The position numbers and the translations under genes were made by a program. Of a stretch of 64,000 nt of DNA, positions 1 through 7,834 are shown piece by piece. Source of the DNA: VRUE01 sp963805475 (GTDB lineage Bacteria; Actinomycetota; Thermoleophilia; Solirubrobacterales; 70-9); contig CAWDUO010000010.1 of assembly GCA_963805475.1 (NCBI GenBank), forward strand, positions 248,001-312,000, written 5' to 3'. Position 1 is the stretch's first letter, and every line of letters begins with the position of its first letter. Below the pieces are notes generated by a model that was not told the DNA's origin, made no database searches, and saw nothing but the letters and a program-made list of their open reading frames with translations.

Positions 1-106
1 GCAGCTCAGCTGGGCAATCGACTTCATGCAGCTCCGGAACCCCCTCCGAGGCCCGACCCGGAACCCGACCCTCGGACACCGCGCGATCGACGGGAAAGTC
101 GCTCAC
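1..106 (-). CDS. nuoE: N-terminal start of probable NADH-quinone oxidoreductase subunit E (partial)
   Basis: A reading frame opens with GTG at 106 and runs off the left edge of the window. Its start overlaps the nuoD stop by four bases (GTGA), the usual sign of translational coupling inside an operon. Only about 35 residues are visible and they show no diagnostic motif; the end of the fragment (PELHEVDCPAEL) would fit the lead-in to the helical N-terminus of the 2Fe-2S subunit. The assignment rests mainly on the conserved nuoA-B-C-D-E gene order. It could instead be an unrelated small gene. Confidence 0.5.
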   Translation of the reverse strand, partial: MSDFPVDRAVSEGRVPGRASEGVPELHEVDCPAEL

Positions 107-1257
107 CGATCCACCCCGCCCAGGATCGGATCGAGCATCCCCAGGCTGCAGATCATGTCGGCGATGTAGCCGCCGGTCGACATGTCCCTGAAGGCCTGGA
201 GGTTGACGAACGAGGCGTCGCGGAAGTGCACCCGCGCCGGCTTCGAGGAGCCGTCGGCGAGGACGAAGCAGCCGAGCTCGCCGCGCGGTCCCTCGATCGA
301 GTAGTAGACCTCGCCGGCCTCGACCCGGTAGCCCTCGGTGACCAGCTTGAAGTGGTGGATCAGCGACTCCATCGAGGTCGAGAGCTCCGAGCGCGGCGGC
401 AGCACGTACTTGCGGTCGTCGGCGATGAACGGGCCTTCGGGCAGCCCGTCGAGCGCCTGCTCGACGATCCGCGTCGACTCGACCATCTCCGCCACCCGCA
501 CGCGGTAGCGGTCGTAGTTGTCGCCGACCGTGCCGACCGGGACCTTGAAGTCCAGCTCCGGGTAGGCGAGGTAGTCGAAGGCCTTGCGCAGGTCCCAGGG
601 CTCGCCGGCGGCGCGCAGCAGCGGCCCGGTCACGCCCAGCTCCAGCAGCCGCTCGCGCGGGACCACGCCGGTGTCCTTGGTGCGCGAGAGGAAGACCTCG
701 TTGCGGTCGAGCAGGGCCTGGTACTGGCCGACCCGGATCGGCATGTCGTGGACGAACTCGCGCAGCTTGCGCTCGAAGCCGAGCGGGATGTCCTCGATCA
801 CGCCGCCGACCTGGAAGTAGCGCGTGTGCATGCGCTGCCCGGTCGCCATCTCGAACAGGTCGAGGATCCGGTCGCGCTCGCGAAAGCAGTACCAGAGCAT
901 CGAGACCGCGCCGAGGTCGAGCGCCGTCGTCCCCAGCCAGACCAGGTGGGAGTGGATGCGGCAGAGCTCGAGGAAGATCGTCCGCAGGTACTTCGCCCGC
1001 GGCGGGATCTCCAGGTCGACGAGCCGCTCGACCGCGCCGCAGTAGGCCTCCATCTGGAAGAAGTAGGAGACGTAGTCCATCCGCTCGACGAAGGGGATGA
1101 CCTTCCAGTAGCTCTTGTCCTCGCAGGACTTTTCGATCCCGGTGTGGACGTATCCGATCACCGGCTTCAGGTCCCGCACCACCTCCCCGTCGAGGTCCAC
1201 AACCAGCCGCAGCACCCCGTGCGTAGCCGGGTGGTGCGGCCCGAGATTTATGGTCAT
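103..1257 (-). CDS. nuoD: NADH-quinone oxidoreductase subunit D
   Basis: This is the 49-kDa-type subunit of respiratory complex I, which with NuoB forms the quinone-binding site where the peripheral arm meets the membrane. The 384-residue protein starts with the family signature GPHHPATHG at residues 6-14. It also contains IGYVHTGIEK, the ERMDYVS segment, the RIHSHL segment and a C-terminal MSTGGYIADMICSLG, close to the C-termini of characterised NuoD proteins. Length is normal. The gene follows nuoC after an 87-base gap that is mostly filled by a palindromic repeat, whereas nuoA, nuoB and nuoC overlap, so expression of nuoD may be uncoupled from nuoC by that hairpin. The stop overlaps the next frame. 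Confidence 0.97.
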   Translation of the reverse strand: MTINLGPHHPATHGVLRLVVDLDGEVVRDLKPVIGYVHTGIEKSCEDKSYWKVIPFVERMDYVSYFFQMEAYCGAVERLVDLEIPPRAKYLRTIFLELCRIHSHLVWLGTTALDLGAVSMLWYCFRERDRILDLFEMATGQRMHTRYFQVGGVIEDIPLGFERKLREFVHDMPIRVGQYQALLDRNEVFLSRTKDTGVVPRERLLELGVTGPLLRAAGEPWDLRKAFDYLAYPELDFKVPVGTVGDNYDRYRVRVAEMVESTRIVEQALDGLPEGPFIADDRKYVLPPRSELSTSMESLIHHFKLVTEGYRVEAGEVYYSIEGPRGELGCFVLADGSSKPARVHFRDASFVNLQAFRDMSTGGYIADMICSLGMLDPILGGVDR

Positions 1258-1276
1258 AACCTCGGTCTATCCACCG

Positions 1277-1323
1277 TTCCGCTGTTCCTTATGTCCGCAT
1301 AGGGCACAAAAGGAACAGCGGAA
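1277..1323. repeat. 47-nt palindromic repeat, family A copy 1 (nuoC-nuoD spacer)
   Basis: Arms TTCCGCTGTTCCTT (1277-1290) and its exact complement (1310-1323) enclose a 19-base loop. The same arms recur at 18213-18259 and 43761-43809. Here the repeat lies inside an operon, between the stop of nuoC and the start of nuoD, so a simple terminator role would cut the operon. It may instead act as an RNA processing or stability hairpin, or be a REP-like element. Confidence 0.85.
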
Positions 1324-1344
1324 GGGGGGTTGGGGGGAGGGGTC

Positions 1345-1902
1345 TCAGCCATACGCGCGCTCGTTGTAGGTGAAGGTGACTGGCTCGCCGCCGATCGGGA
1401 AGTCGCGGCGCTGCGGCCACCCCACGTAATCATCCGGCAGCAAGATCCTCGTCAGATCGGGATGCCCTCTGAACACGATCCCGAAGAAGTCGAAAGCCTC
1501 GCGCTCCTGGAACTCGGCTGTGGGGAAGAGCTCGACGCAAGAGTCGATTTCGGGAAGTGCTTGCTCTTCCTCCGACAGGACCCGCGGTTGTGAGGCCTGT
1601 CCCTTGCCCGGATCCCCCAACATCGCTTTGACGCGAACCCGCTCCACCCGGTCGCGGTTCAGCAGCTCGTAGTGGACGCCGAAGCGCGGCTCGGCGGGCA
1701 GGTAGTCGGCGACGTGCAGGCTGGAGAGGAAGCGGTAGCCCTGGCCCGGCGCGTCGCGCAGCCAGGCGAGCACGGCAAGGATCTGGGCCGGGTCGACGAC
1801 GAGCGCCGGCTGGCCGCGGTCGAAGCTCGTGTCGAGCACGGCGCCCGGGTGGTCCTGCTCGATCTCCCCCCGGATCAGCTCGAGGCCGGGGGCGTCAGGC
1901 AC
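1345..1902 (-). CDS. nuoC: NADH-quinone oxidoreductase subunit C
   Basis: This is the 30-kDa subunit of the complex I peripheral arm. The 185-residue protein has the expected order: an N-terminal alpha/beta domain, a central ARFGVHYELLNRDRVERVRVK-type strand region (here PRFGVHYELL), then the C-terminal signature EREAFDFFGIVFRGHPDLTR and LPDDYVGWPQRRDFP. The EREAxDxFG(I/V) segment is the family hallmark. The start overlaps nuoB by eight bases, so the two are probably translated together. Length is normal for a stand-alone NuoC not fused to NuoD. Confidence 0.95.
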   Translation of the reverse strand: MPDAPGLELIRGEIEQDHPGAVLDTSFDRGQPALVVDPAQILAVLAWLRDAPGQGYRFLSSLHVADYLPAEPRFGVHYELLNRDRVERVRVKAMLGDPGKGQASQPRVLSEEEQALPEIDSCVELFPTAEFQEREAFDFFGIVFRGHPDLTRILLPDDYVGWPQRRDFPIGGEPVTFTYNERAYG

Positions 1903-2566
1903 GGATCAGCCCCCGTGCCTCCTCGTAGGCCCGAGCCGCCTCCGGGCTCGGCTCGCTGCGCGGGCCGCCGCGCGCCCACTCCTCGGTGCCGCTCGCGCCG
2001 TAGCGCTGGCGCCAGCCCTGGTCGGGGTTGGCCATGATCTTGCGCTGGAGCTTGGTGAAGCCGTAGAGCACCGCCTCGGGCCGCGGCGGGCAGCCGGGGA
2101 TGTGCAGGTCGATCGGCATGAACTTGTCGGCGCCCTGGACGACGGCGTAGTTGGCGAACATCCCGCCGCTGGAGGAGCAGGCCCCCATCGAGATCGCCCA
2201 CTTGGGCTCCAGCATCTGGTCGTAGAGGCGGCGGACGACCGGCGCCATCTTGATCGAGACGCGGCCCGAGAGGATGATCAGGTCGGCCTGGCGCGGCGAG
2301 GCGCGCAGGGCCTCGGCGCCGAAGCGGGCGAGGTCGTAGCGGGGGCTGCCGACGACGGCGATCGGGGCCTCGATCGCGCAGCAGGCGAGGCCGAAGGTGA
2401 GCGGGAAGCAGGAGTTCGCCCGCCCCCAGTCGAGCAGCTTGTCGAACCTGGTCAGCACGACCTTCTCCTCGACGTGGCGCTCCAGCTCCTCGCCCTCGAG
2501 GTCGCCGCGCAGCATGTCGCGGGCGCGCAGCTGGCGCTGGCGCATCGTCTGTCGCTCTACCTCCAA
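1895..2566 (-). CDS. nuoB: NADH-quinone oxidoreductase subunit B
   Basis: NuoB carries iron-sulfur cluster N2, the last electron carrier of complex I before quinone. The 223-residue protein shows the four N2 ligands: the tandem cysteines in FGLACCAIE (about residues 62-63), the cysteine of MGACSSSGG and that of GCPPRPEA. The N-terminus (about 45 residues) is charged and the C-terminal tail after residue 185 is a variable extension. It overlaps nuoA by ten bases and nuoC by eight, which fixes it within one operon. Confidence 0.97.
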   Translation of the reverse strand: MEVERQTMRQRQLRARDMLRGDLEGEELERHVEEKVVLTRFDKLLDWGRANSCFPLTFGLACCAIEAPIAVVGSPRYDLARFGAEALRASPRQADLIILSGRVSIKMAPVVRRLYDQMLEPKWAISMGACSSSGGMFANYAVVQGADKFMPIDLHIPGCPPRPEAVLYGFTKLQRKIMANPDQGWRQRYGASGTEEWARGGPRSEPSPEAARAYEEARGLIRA

Positions 2567-2958
2567 TCCAGCGCTCCCTTGCGCCAGACGTAGGCGAAGG
2601 CGACGAGCAGCAGGACGACGAAGGTGATCAGCTCGCCGAGCACGAAGACGCTGTCGGCGCCCTTGAGGATGACGCCGATCGGGTAGAGGAAGACGACCTC
2701 GATGTCGAAGAGGATGAACAGCATCGCGATCAGGTAGAAGCTGACGCCGAAGCGCAGGCCGCGGGCGGCCTCGACCGGGATCCCGGACTCGTACGGGGCC
2801 GCCTGGCGCCGGTTGGCCGCGGTCGGCTGCGTCGGCCTCTTCGGGCCGATCACGTGGTTGAGCATCACCAGGGCGCCGCCGACCGCGAGGCCGAGAAAGG
2901 CGAAGACGAGTATCGGCAGGTAGCTCTTCAGCACGCGCGAGTCGTTATACAACCACAT
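2557..2958 (-). CDS. nuoA: NADH-quinone oxidoreductase subunit A
   Basis: NuoA is a small membrane subunit at the joint of complex I. The 133-residue protein has three predicted membrane helices (about residues 12-34, 72-94 and 100-122). The characteristic middle-loop motif PYESGIP and the FDIEVVFLYP segment in helix 2 are both present. It is the first gene of the nuo operon. A 66-base gap separates it from a divergent membrane protein gene at 3025, so the nuo promoter should lie between 2959 and 3024; that stretch also holds a TTCCGC-N8-GCGGAA hairpin at about 2983-3004. Confidence 0.95.
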   Translation of the reverse strand: MWLYNDSRVLKSYLPILVFAFLGLAVGGALVMLNHVIGPKRPTQPTAANRRQAAPYESGIPVEAARGLRFGVSFYLIAMLFILFDIEVVFLYPIGVILKGADSVFVLGELITFVVLLLVAFAYVWRKGALDWR

Positions 2959-3024
2959 TGTGACAACTTGCTACATAGTGATTTTCCGCATCAGCAAGCG
3001 GAATCCCGACCCTTTTTGGCGGAT

Positions 3025-3459
3025 ATGCCCGAGATCCACCTAGTCGTCGGCTGCGCGCTGATCGCGCTCAACCTCGCCGCCTTCGCCCTCGGCGGCCTCG
3101 CCTGGCTGCGCCGCCGCCCCTCGATCCCCTTCTGGTACCTGCTGCGCGGCGCCCAGGCGGCCGTCTTCCTCCAGGCCCTGCTCGGCGGCCTGCTCGTCCT
3201 CACCGGCCACAAGCCCGGCGACAGCCTCCACTACCTCTACGGCATCCTGCCGCTCGTCGTCTCCTTCCTCGCCGAGGGCGCCCGCGCCGGCGCCGCCCAG
3301 CGCGAGCTCGGCGAGGTCGATTTCGAAGCCCTCCCGGCGGAGGACCAGCAGTCCCTCGCCCTGGCCATAGTCCGCCGCGAGATGGGCATCATGGCGGTCA
3401 GCTGCGGCATGATCTTCTTCCTCGCGCTCCGCGCCGCCGGCACCAGCGGCGCGTTCTGA
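3025..3459 (+). CDS. Small integral membrane protein of unknown function
   Basis: The 144-residue protein has about four hydrophobic helices: residues 3-26, 35-60 (ending in the LLVLTGHKPGD loop), 70-85 and 120-138. A charged cytoplasmic-type loop rich in Glu and Ala (GEVDFEALPAEDQQS) precedes the last helix. I do not recognise a named family. The ATG at 3025 is chosen because the reading frame upstream overlaps the nuoA promoter region and does not look coding. It is divergent from nuoA, which proves nothing about function, although similar small membrane proteins often sit beside actinobacterial respiratory genes. Confidence 0.75.
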   Translation: MPEIHLVVGCALIALNLAAFALGGLAWLRRRPSIPFWYLLRGAQAAVFLQALLGGLLVLTGHKPGDSLHYLYGILPLVVSFLAEGARAGAAQRELGEVDFEALPAEDQQSLALAIVRREMGIMAVSCGMIFFLALRAAGTSGAF

Positions 3460-3465
3460 CCGGCC

Positions 3466-3939
3466 TCAGGCCTTTTCGGGAAGGTTCTCCAGGTCGGCCC
3501 GATCTTGGGTTCGGCCATGCGTCTGCTTCATCGCACGCAAGTCGCCAAGTGAGCAGACTCGAACTGGCACTCCGAGCACGTCGCTCTCGACGGCGGCTTG
3601 CGCAAGCTGCGAATAGCCGGGCACGCCGGCGGCGAGCTGGATCACGTCGAGGCCGCCGAACTCGGTGTCGGCGGTCACGTTTCCGCCGCGGCGGATCGCC
3701 GAACCGTCTTCCGCTGGGTTGAATCTGCGGTCGCCGGCGGTTGGGAGCGTTGCGTTGAGCGCCCACAAAGCGTCGATGAGGCGCTCGAGGTTCGTGGGAT
3801 CGGGGTCGGGTACCAAATCCAGATCCGCGGTCGCTCGGATGTAGCCGTGGGCGCCGACGGCGACGCCGCCGATCGCGATGAAGCGGATGTCTCGATCTAC
3901 GAGGGAATGAAGCAGGGCGCGGAGATCGAAATCGGTCAA
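3466..3939 (-). CDS. Nucleotidyltransferase-fold protein, possible toxin of a TA pair
   Basis: The 157-residue protein has a minimal nucleotidyltransferase signature near the N-terminus: IAIGGVAVGAHGYIRATADLDLVPD, with the GG turn and the DLD metal-binding pair at about residues 39-41. This pattern is typical of small DUF6036/AbiEii-like nucleotidyltransferases found with a short helical partner. Its start overlaps the stop of the 61-residue upstream gene by four bases (ATGA), so the two are co-translated. The C-terminal part has CSLGDLRAMKQTHGRTQDRADLE, the segment that in this family ends with the conserved R-x-K-D-x-x-D-L-like helix. A role as toxin or regulator is inferred. Confidence 0.75.
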   Translation of the reverse strand: MTDFDLRALLHSLVDRDIRFIAIGGVAVGAHGYIRATADLDLVPDPDPTNLERLIDALWALNATLPTAGDRRFNPAEDGSAIRRGGNVTADTEFGGLDVIQLAAGVPGYSQLAQAAVESDVLGVPVRVCSLGDLRAMKQTHGRTQDRADLENLPEKA

Positions 3940-4121
3940 CGTTGCCGGGCGCTGCCCTTGATCGCGCTCATCTGCTTGGAGAGGGAGTGAACGCGCGCCA
4001 GCCTCTCGCTCATCGACAGCCGTAGATTCGCGCTTCGGCGGGCTGCCGCGGCGGCGGCGAGATCGCCTATTTGCCCTGCACTCGCGTCGGGGTTCTGCGG
4101 ACGTTCGTCGCCAGTTGCCAT
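3936..4121 (-). CDS. Small helical partner of the nucleotidyltransferase (antitoxin-like)
   Basis: The 61-residue protein ends in an amphipathic segment, SMSERLARVHSLSKQMSAIKGSAR, as often seen in the short first gene of such nucleotidyltransferase pairs. The N-terminal half is polar and probably disordered. The ATG at 4121 is preferred to upstream starts, which would run back through an unrelated degraded sequence. The ATGA overlap with the next gene supports a real two-gene operon. Confidence 0.6.
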   Translation of the reverse strand: MATGDERPQNPDASAGQIGDLAAAAAARRSANLRLSMSERLARVHSLSKQMSAIKGSARQR

Positions 4122-4143
4122 GGCTGCATGGTACCGGCGGGAA

Positions 4144-4301
4144 CTACGCGTCCATGCGGAACGCGGGGTGGTCATGGCCGATGCGGCGCAGCTCCTCGTC
4201 GGGGGCGTCGGGGCCGACTCCGTCGAAGAAGGCGCCGGCCTCCCACTTCCACTTCTCCAGGTAGGCGCGTAGGAGCCCGGTTCCTGGAACTCCTCGCTCA
4301 T
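4144..4301 (-). pseudogene. Remnant of a small frameshifted gene
   Basis: Read on the minus strand, a coding-like stretch ends LLRAYLEKWKWEAGAFFDG, then PDAPDEELRRIGHDHPAFRMDA and a TAG at 4144-4146. The only nearby ATG (4301, MSEEFQEP) is in a different frame, so a frameshift near 4270 separates start from body. Codon use and the acidic, aromatic composition look protein-like. The family is not recognised. It could also be an unbroken gene with a non-obvious start. Confidence 0.4.
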
Positions 4302-4390
4302 CCTGTTCAGTCTTGCAAGGGGAGAGATTTCGTTTGCCGGGCCCTTATAGGGAAAGAGTGCGCGCAAGGGCATTGGATATCATATGGTCA

Positions 4391-4642
4391 GTGGAGAGGA
4401 CGCAGACGCTGGTTCAGCTCACGCAGACGCTGTTGCGACGGCTCGATGAGCGCGCCGCGCGGGAGGGCCGTTCTCGCTCGGCGCTGATCCGGGAGGCGAT
4501 CGAGGACTACCTGCACGACGAGGAGGAAGCCGAGATCAGCCGCCAGATAGTCGAGGGGTATGAACGGATTCCCGTGACCGATGAGGAGATCGCGGGCCTG
4601 GAGCGCGAAGCGCGGGAGATGATCCGAGAAGAGCCGTGGTGA
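4391..4642 (+). CDS. Ribbon-helix-helix antitoxin of a MazEF-like pair
   Basis: The 83-residue protein has the CopG/RHH pattern: a short strand (RTQTLVQLTQTLLRRLD), then helix-turn-helix EGRSRSALIREAIEDYLHDEE. The acidic C-terminal half (VTDEEIAGLEREAREMIREEPW) is what normally wraps the toxin. A GTG at 4391 is chosen as start because the strand must begin within a few residues; an upstream in-frame ATG at 4313 would add a tail that overlaps the neighbouring remnant. The stop overlaps the toxin start, so the pair is coupled. RHH antitoxins usually repress their own operon. Confidence 0.85.
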   Translation: MERTQTLVQLTQTLLRRLDERAAREGRSRSALIREAIEDYLHDEEEAEISRQIVEGYERIPVTDEEIAGLEREAREMIREEPW

Positions 4643-4968
4643 CCCGCGGCGACATCTGTTGGTGCGACCTCCCCGACGAGGGTCGGCGTCCGGTGCTGGT
4701 CATGACCCGCGGCGAGGCGATCCCGATCTTGAGCCGAGTCCTCGTCGCGCCGATGACGCGGACGATTCGCGGGGTCGGCACGGAGGTTCGACTGGGGCCG
4801 GGGGACGGCGTTCCCGATGAGTGCGTCGCGACCTTCGACAACGTGCGCCAGGTCTCCCATGCTCTGCTGGGTGAGCCGATTGCGAGCCTGGCCGGCAAGC
4901 GCATGCACGAGGCCTGTCGTGCCCTGGCGATCGCCACCGGCTGCGACTGGCGGCCCTCCCGCGGGTAG
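4636..4968 (+). CDS. mazF: MazF/PemK-family endoribonuclease toxin
   Basis: MazF toxins cut mRNA at short sequence motifs when the antitoxin is degraded. The 110-residue protein has the family order: TRGDICWCDLPDEGRRPVLVMTR (strands 1-2 with the RPVLV core), then VLVAPMTRTIRG, the hydrophilic loop and the ECVATFDNVRQVSHALLG segment that carries the conserved Asp-Asn and helix. The gene begins with GTG at 4636, overlapping the antitoxin stop; a second GTG at 4639 is also possible. No truncation is seen. Confidence 0.92.
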   Translation: MVTRGDICWCDLPDEGRRPVLVMTRGEAIPILSRVLVAPMTRTIRGVGTEVRLGPGDGVPDECVATFDNVRQVSHALLGEPIASLAGKRMHEACRALAIATGCDWRPSRG

Positions 4969-4982
4969 CCGCCGATACGGGC

Positions 4983-5459
4983 TCAGCCCAGCGGGCGGTA
5001 CTCGCCGTCGTGGAAGACGAGCGGGGCGCCTTCGGTCGTCTCCAGGGACGTCACCTCGCCGGTGACGATCACGTGGTCGCCGCCGGCGATCACGTCGCGG
5101 AGATCGCAGGCCAGGAAGAGGAGGGCGCCGTCGATCGCCGGCACGCCGTCGCGCTCGCTCCAGGCGACGCCGCGCCACTTGTCGCCGACCGGGCCCTTGC
5201 CGGCGAAGGCGCGGGCGAGCGGCTCCTGGTCGGCGTGCAGGACGCTGATCCCGAAGCGGTTGGCCGCCTGCACGGCGAGCAGGGTGCGCGAGCCGCGGTC
5301 GAGGCAGGCCAGCATCAGCATCGGCTCGATCGAGAGCGAGCAGACCGCGTTGGCGGTCGCGCCGGCCGGGCCCTCGGGGCCGGGCGCGGCGACGACGGTC
5401 ACGCCGGTGGGCAACATCCCCATCGCGGCGCGGAAGCTGGCGGGGTCGGGCCGACTCAT
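4983..5459 (-). CDS. Flavin reductase-like FMN-binding protein
   Basis: The 158-residue protein fits the flavin reductase (HpaC/DIM6-NTAB) fold. It starts FRAAMGMLPTGVTVVAA, then GPAGATANAVCSLSIEPMLMLACLDRGS, the FMN-binding core with the conserved S-x-x-P-P-type turn replaced by SIEPM, then FGISVLHADQEPLARAFAG. Such proteins supply reduced flavin to two-component monooxygenases or act as oxidoreductases. No partner monooxygenase is adjacent. The ATG at 5459 is chosen because homologous sequence begins a few residues later and the upstream extension overlaps the divergent cytochrome gene. Confidence 0.88.
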   Translation of the reverse strand: MSRPDPASFRAAMGMLPTGVTVVAAPGPEGPAGATANAVCSLSIEPMLMLACLDRGSRTLLAVQAANRFGISVLHADQEPLARAFAGKGPVGDKWRGVAWSERDGVPAIDGALLFLACDLRDVIAGGDHVIVTGEVTSLETTEGAPLVFHDGEYRPLG

Positions 5460-5489
5460 CTCTGGTCCGGACAATATGATGCCGCCCGC

Positions 5490-5891
5490 GTGCGACCTGT
5501 ACTTGCAATCGCGGCGGCCGTCGTGGCCGCGCTCGGCCTGGCCGCCTGCGGCTTCGGCGAACAGGGCGTCTCGGTCCCCGAAGGCAACCCCGACCACGCG
5601 GGCGCCGAGCTCTTCGCCACTCACTGCTCCGGCTGCCACACGCTGACCGCCGCGGGCACGCAGGGAACCGGCAATCGCGGGCAGCGCACGCAGGGTCCGA
5701 GCCTCAACCAGCGAACCGAGACCTACGAAGATGCTCTATTCGCGATCCAGAACGGCGGCTTCTCGGGAGCGATCATGCCGCAGAACATTGTGGTCGGCGG
5801 GGAAGCCGAAGCGGTCGCGCGCTTCGTCGCCAAGTACGCGGGGGACGAAGCGGAAGAAGAACCGCGTCCCGGCCAGTCTTCCTCGCCCTAG
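5490..5891 (+). CDS. Lipoprotein c-type cytochrome
   Basis: The 133-residue protein has a lipoprotein signal: a hydrophobic stretch ending in LAAC, with the cysteine at about residue 20. A single heme motif CSGCH follows (about residues 49-53), and IMPQN supplies a probable methionine axial ligand. It is therefore a membrane-anchored, extracytoplasmic mono-heme electron carrier. The GTG at 5490 is chosen because it opens exactly at the signal peptide; earlier starts overlap the divergent flavin reductase. It lies 12 bases upstream of serS, which is probably coincidental packing. Confidence 0.87.
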   Translation: MRPVLAIAAAVVAALGLAACGFGEQGVSVPEGNPDHAGAELFATHCSGCHTLTAAGTQGTGNRGQRTQGPSLNQRTETYEDALFAIQNGGFSGAIMPQNIVVGGEAEAVARFVAKYAGDEAEEEPRPGQSSSP

Positions 5892-5903
5892 CGGGAGCAC
5901 CCG

Positions 5904-7184
5904 GTGCTCGACCTGAAGCTGGTCCGCTCCGAACCCGAGCGGATCGAGCGGGCGCTCGCCCGTCGCGGCGCGGCCGAGGGCGTCGAGGAGCTGCTGGCGC
6001 TCGACGCGCGCCGCCGCGAGCTGCTGCCCGAGATCGAGGGCGCCCAGGCCGAGCGCAAGACGCTCTCCAAGCGGATCGGCGAGGCCAAGCAGCGCGGCGA
6101 GGAGGCCGAGGCCGAGGGGCTGATGGCGACCGTGGGGGGGCTGAAGCAGACGATCGAGGGCGGCAAGGCAGAGCTGGAGAAGGTCGAGGCCGAGCTGGAG
6201 CGGGTCGCCGCGGCGTTGCCCAACCTGCCCGATCCCGAGGCCCCGGACGGGATGAGCGAGGAGGACGCGGTCGTCCTGCGCGAGGTGGGGGAGCGGCCCG
6301 AGTTCGACTTCGAGCCGCGCGACCACCTCGAGATCGGCGCCGCGCTGGGCCTGATCGACATGGAGGCGGCGGCGCGGCTCTCGGGCTCGCGCTTCGCCTA
6401 CCTGAAGGGCGACCTCGTCATGCTCGAGCTCGCCCTGGTCCGCTACGCGCTCGACGTCGTCCGCGGCGAGGGGCACGAGCCGGTGGCGCCGCCGGTCCTC
6501 GTCCGCGAGGAGGCGCTGTACGGCACCGGCTTCCTGCCAGGCGACCGCGACCAGATCTACGAAGTCCCCAAGGACGAGCTCTTCCTCGTCGGCACCTCCG
6601 AGGTGGCGCTCGCCGGCCTGCACGCGGGCGAGATCCTCGCCGCCGAGCGGCTGCCGCTGCGCTACGCCGGCTTCTCCTCCTGCTTCCGCCGCGAGGCCGG
6701 CGCCGCCGGCCGCGACACCCGCGGCATCTTCCGCGTCCACCAGTTCGACAAGGTCGAGATGTTCTCGTTCGTCGAGCCGGGATCCTCGCCGGCCGAGCAC
6801 GAGCGGCTGCTGGCGATCGAGGAGCGCATCCTCGGCGAGCTCGAGATCCCCTACCGGGTGGTCGACGTCGCCGCCGGCGACCTCGGCGCCCCGGCGGCGC
6901 GCAAGTTCGACTGCGAGGCCTGGATCCCCAGCCAGGAGCGCTACCGCGAGCTGACCTCGTGCTCGAACACGACCGACTTCCAGGCGCGCCGCCTCAATTG
7001 TAGGTATCGGCCTGCCGATGACGAAGCAGCGGAGGCGGTCCACACGCTCAACGGGACCGCCGTAGCCGTCGGACGCACGATGATCGCCCTGATCGAGAAC
7101 CGGCAGGACCAGCGAGGTGGGTTTACCCTACCTAATATTCTGTACGAGTATGGAGCCCCCGAGAGGATCGAGCCGCCGGGATGA
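5904..7184 (+). CDS. serS: Seryl-tRNA synthetase
   Basis: This enzyme charges tRNA-Ser with serine. The 426-residue protein has the N-terminal coiled-coil arm (residues 28-100, rich in Glu, Lys and Arg) and the class II core. Motif 2 is SSCFRREAGAAGRDTRG with the following FRVHQFDKVEMF, and motif 3 is NGTAVAVGRTMIALIEN. The GTG start gives the usual MLDLKLVR-type N-terminus. The stop overlaps the next gene by four bases (ATGA), an unusual pairing with a response regulator. Confidence 0.98.
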   Translation: MLDLKLVRSEPERIERALARRGAAEGVEELLALDARRRELLPEIEGAQAERKTLSKRIGEAKQRGEEAEAEGLMATVGGLKQTIEGGKAELEKVEAELERVAAALPNLPDPEAPDGMSEEDAVVLREVGERPEFDFEPRDHLEIGAALGLIDMEAAARLSGSRFAYLKGDLVMLELALVRYALDVVRGEGHEPVAPPVLVREEALYGTGFLPGDRDQIYEVPKDELFLVGTSEVALAGLHAGEILAAERLPLRYAGFSSCFRREAGAAGRDTRGIFRVHQFDKVEMFSFVEPGSSPAEHERLLAIEERILGELEIPYRVVDVAAGDLGAPAARKFDCEAWIPSQERYRELTSCSNTTDFQARRLNCRYRPADDEAAEAVHTLNGTAVAVGRTMIALIENRQDQRGGFTLPNILYEYGAPERIEPPG

Positions 7185-7831
7185 GCGCCAGCGTGCGTGA
7201 CGCCAAGCGGGTCGTCCTCTGCGACGACCACGAGATCGTCCGCGAGGCGATCAAGTCGCGCATGTCCGGCAACGGCGCCGTGCAGATCGTCGGCGAGGCC
7301 GTGAACGGGCGCGACGTGGTCGACGTAGTCAGGGAGCTCGAGCCCGACGTCCTGATCATCGACGTCGAGCTGCCCAAACGCGACGGCATCGAGGCGACCA
7401 AGGAGGTGCTCAAGGCCCGGCCGCGGACCAAGGTGATCGTCTTCACCGCGCACGCCCAGCCCGACCTGCTGGCGCTCGCCCTGCGCGCCGGGGCCTCCGG
7501 CTACGTGCTCAAGTCGGCGCCGGCCGAGGACATCGCCCGCGCGGTCAAAGCCGTCACCGGCGGCGGCACCTTCCTCGGCGGCGACTTCGCCGGCGGCAAG
7601 CCGTCGGAGGTCGAGAAGCTGCTCCACCTCTCCCCGCGCGAGCGCCAGATCCTCGAGCTGCTCGCCGAGGGGCTGCGGGTGAAAGAGATCGCCGAACGGC
7701 TCGACCTCAGCCCGGCGACCGTGCACACGCACGTGCGCAACGCGATCAAGAAGCTCGAAGTCGACACGCGCACCGAGGCGGTGGCGCTGGCGGTGAAATT
7801 CAGCTACCTCGGCGCCGTCGGCGGCAAGTAG
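7181..7831 (+). CDS. LuxR/NarL-family response regulator
   Basis: The 216-residue protein has a receiver domain (residues 6-125) with the acidic pocket VVLCDDHEIVRE, the phosphoacceptor in LIIDVELPKRDG and the lysine of VLKSAP. A C-terminal LuxR helix-turn-helix follows (LSPRERQILELLAEGLRVKEIAERLDLS, then TVHTHVRN). It binds DNA when phosphorylated by a sensor kinase, but no kinase is adjacent, so it is an orphan here. Its start overlaps the serS stop, so its translation is probably coupled to serS. Confidence 0.93.
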   Translation: MSASVRDAKRVVLCDDHEIVREAIKSRMSGNGAVQIVGEAVNGRDVVDVVRELEPDVLIIDVELPKRDGIEATKEVLKARPRTKVIVFTAHAQPDLLALALRAGASGYVLKSAPAEDIARAVKAVTGGGTFLGGDFAGGKPSEVEKLLHLSPRERQILELLAEGLRVKEIAERLDLSPATVHTHVRNAIKKLEVDTRTEAVALAVKFSYLGAVGGK

Positions 7832-7834
7832 CGC

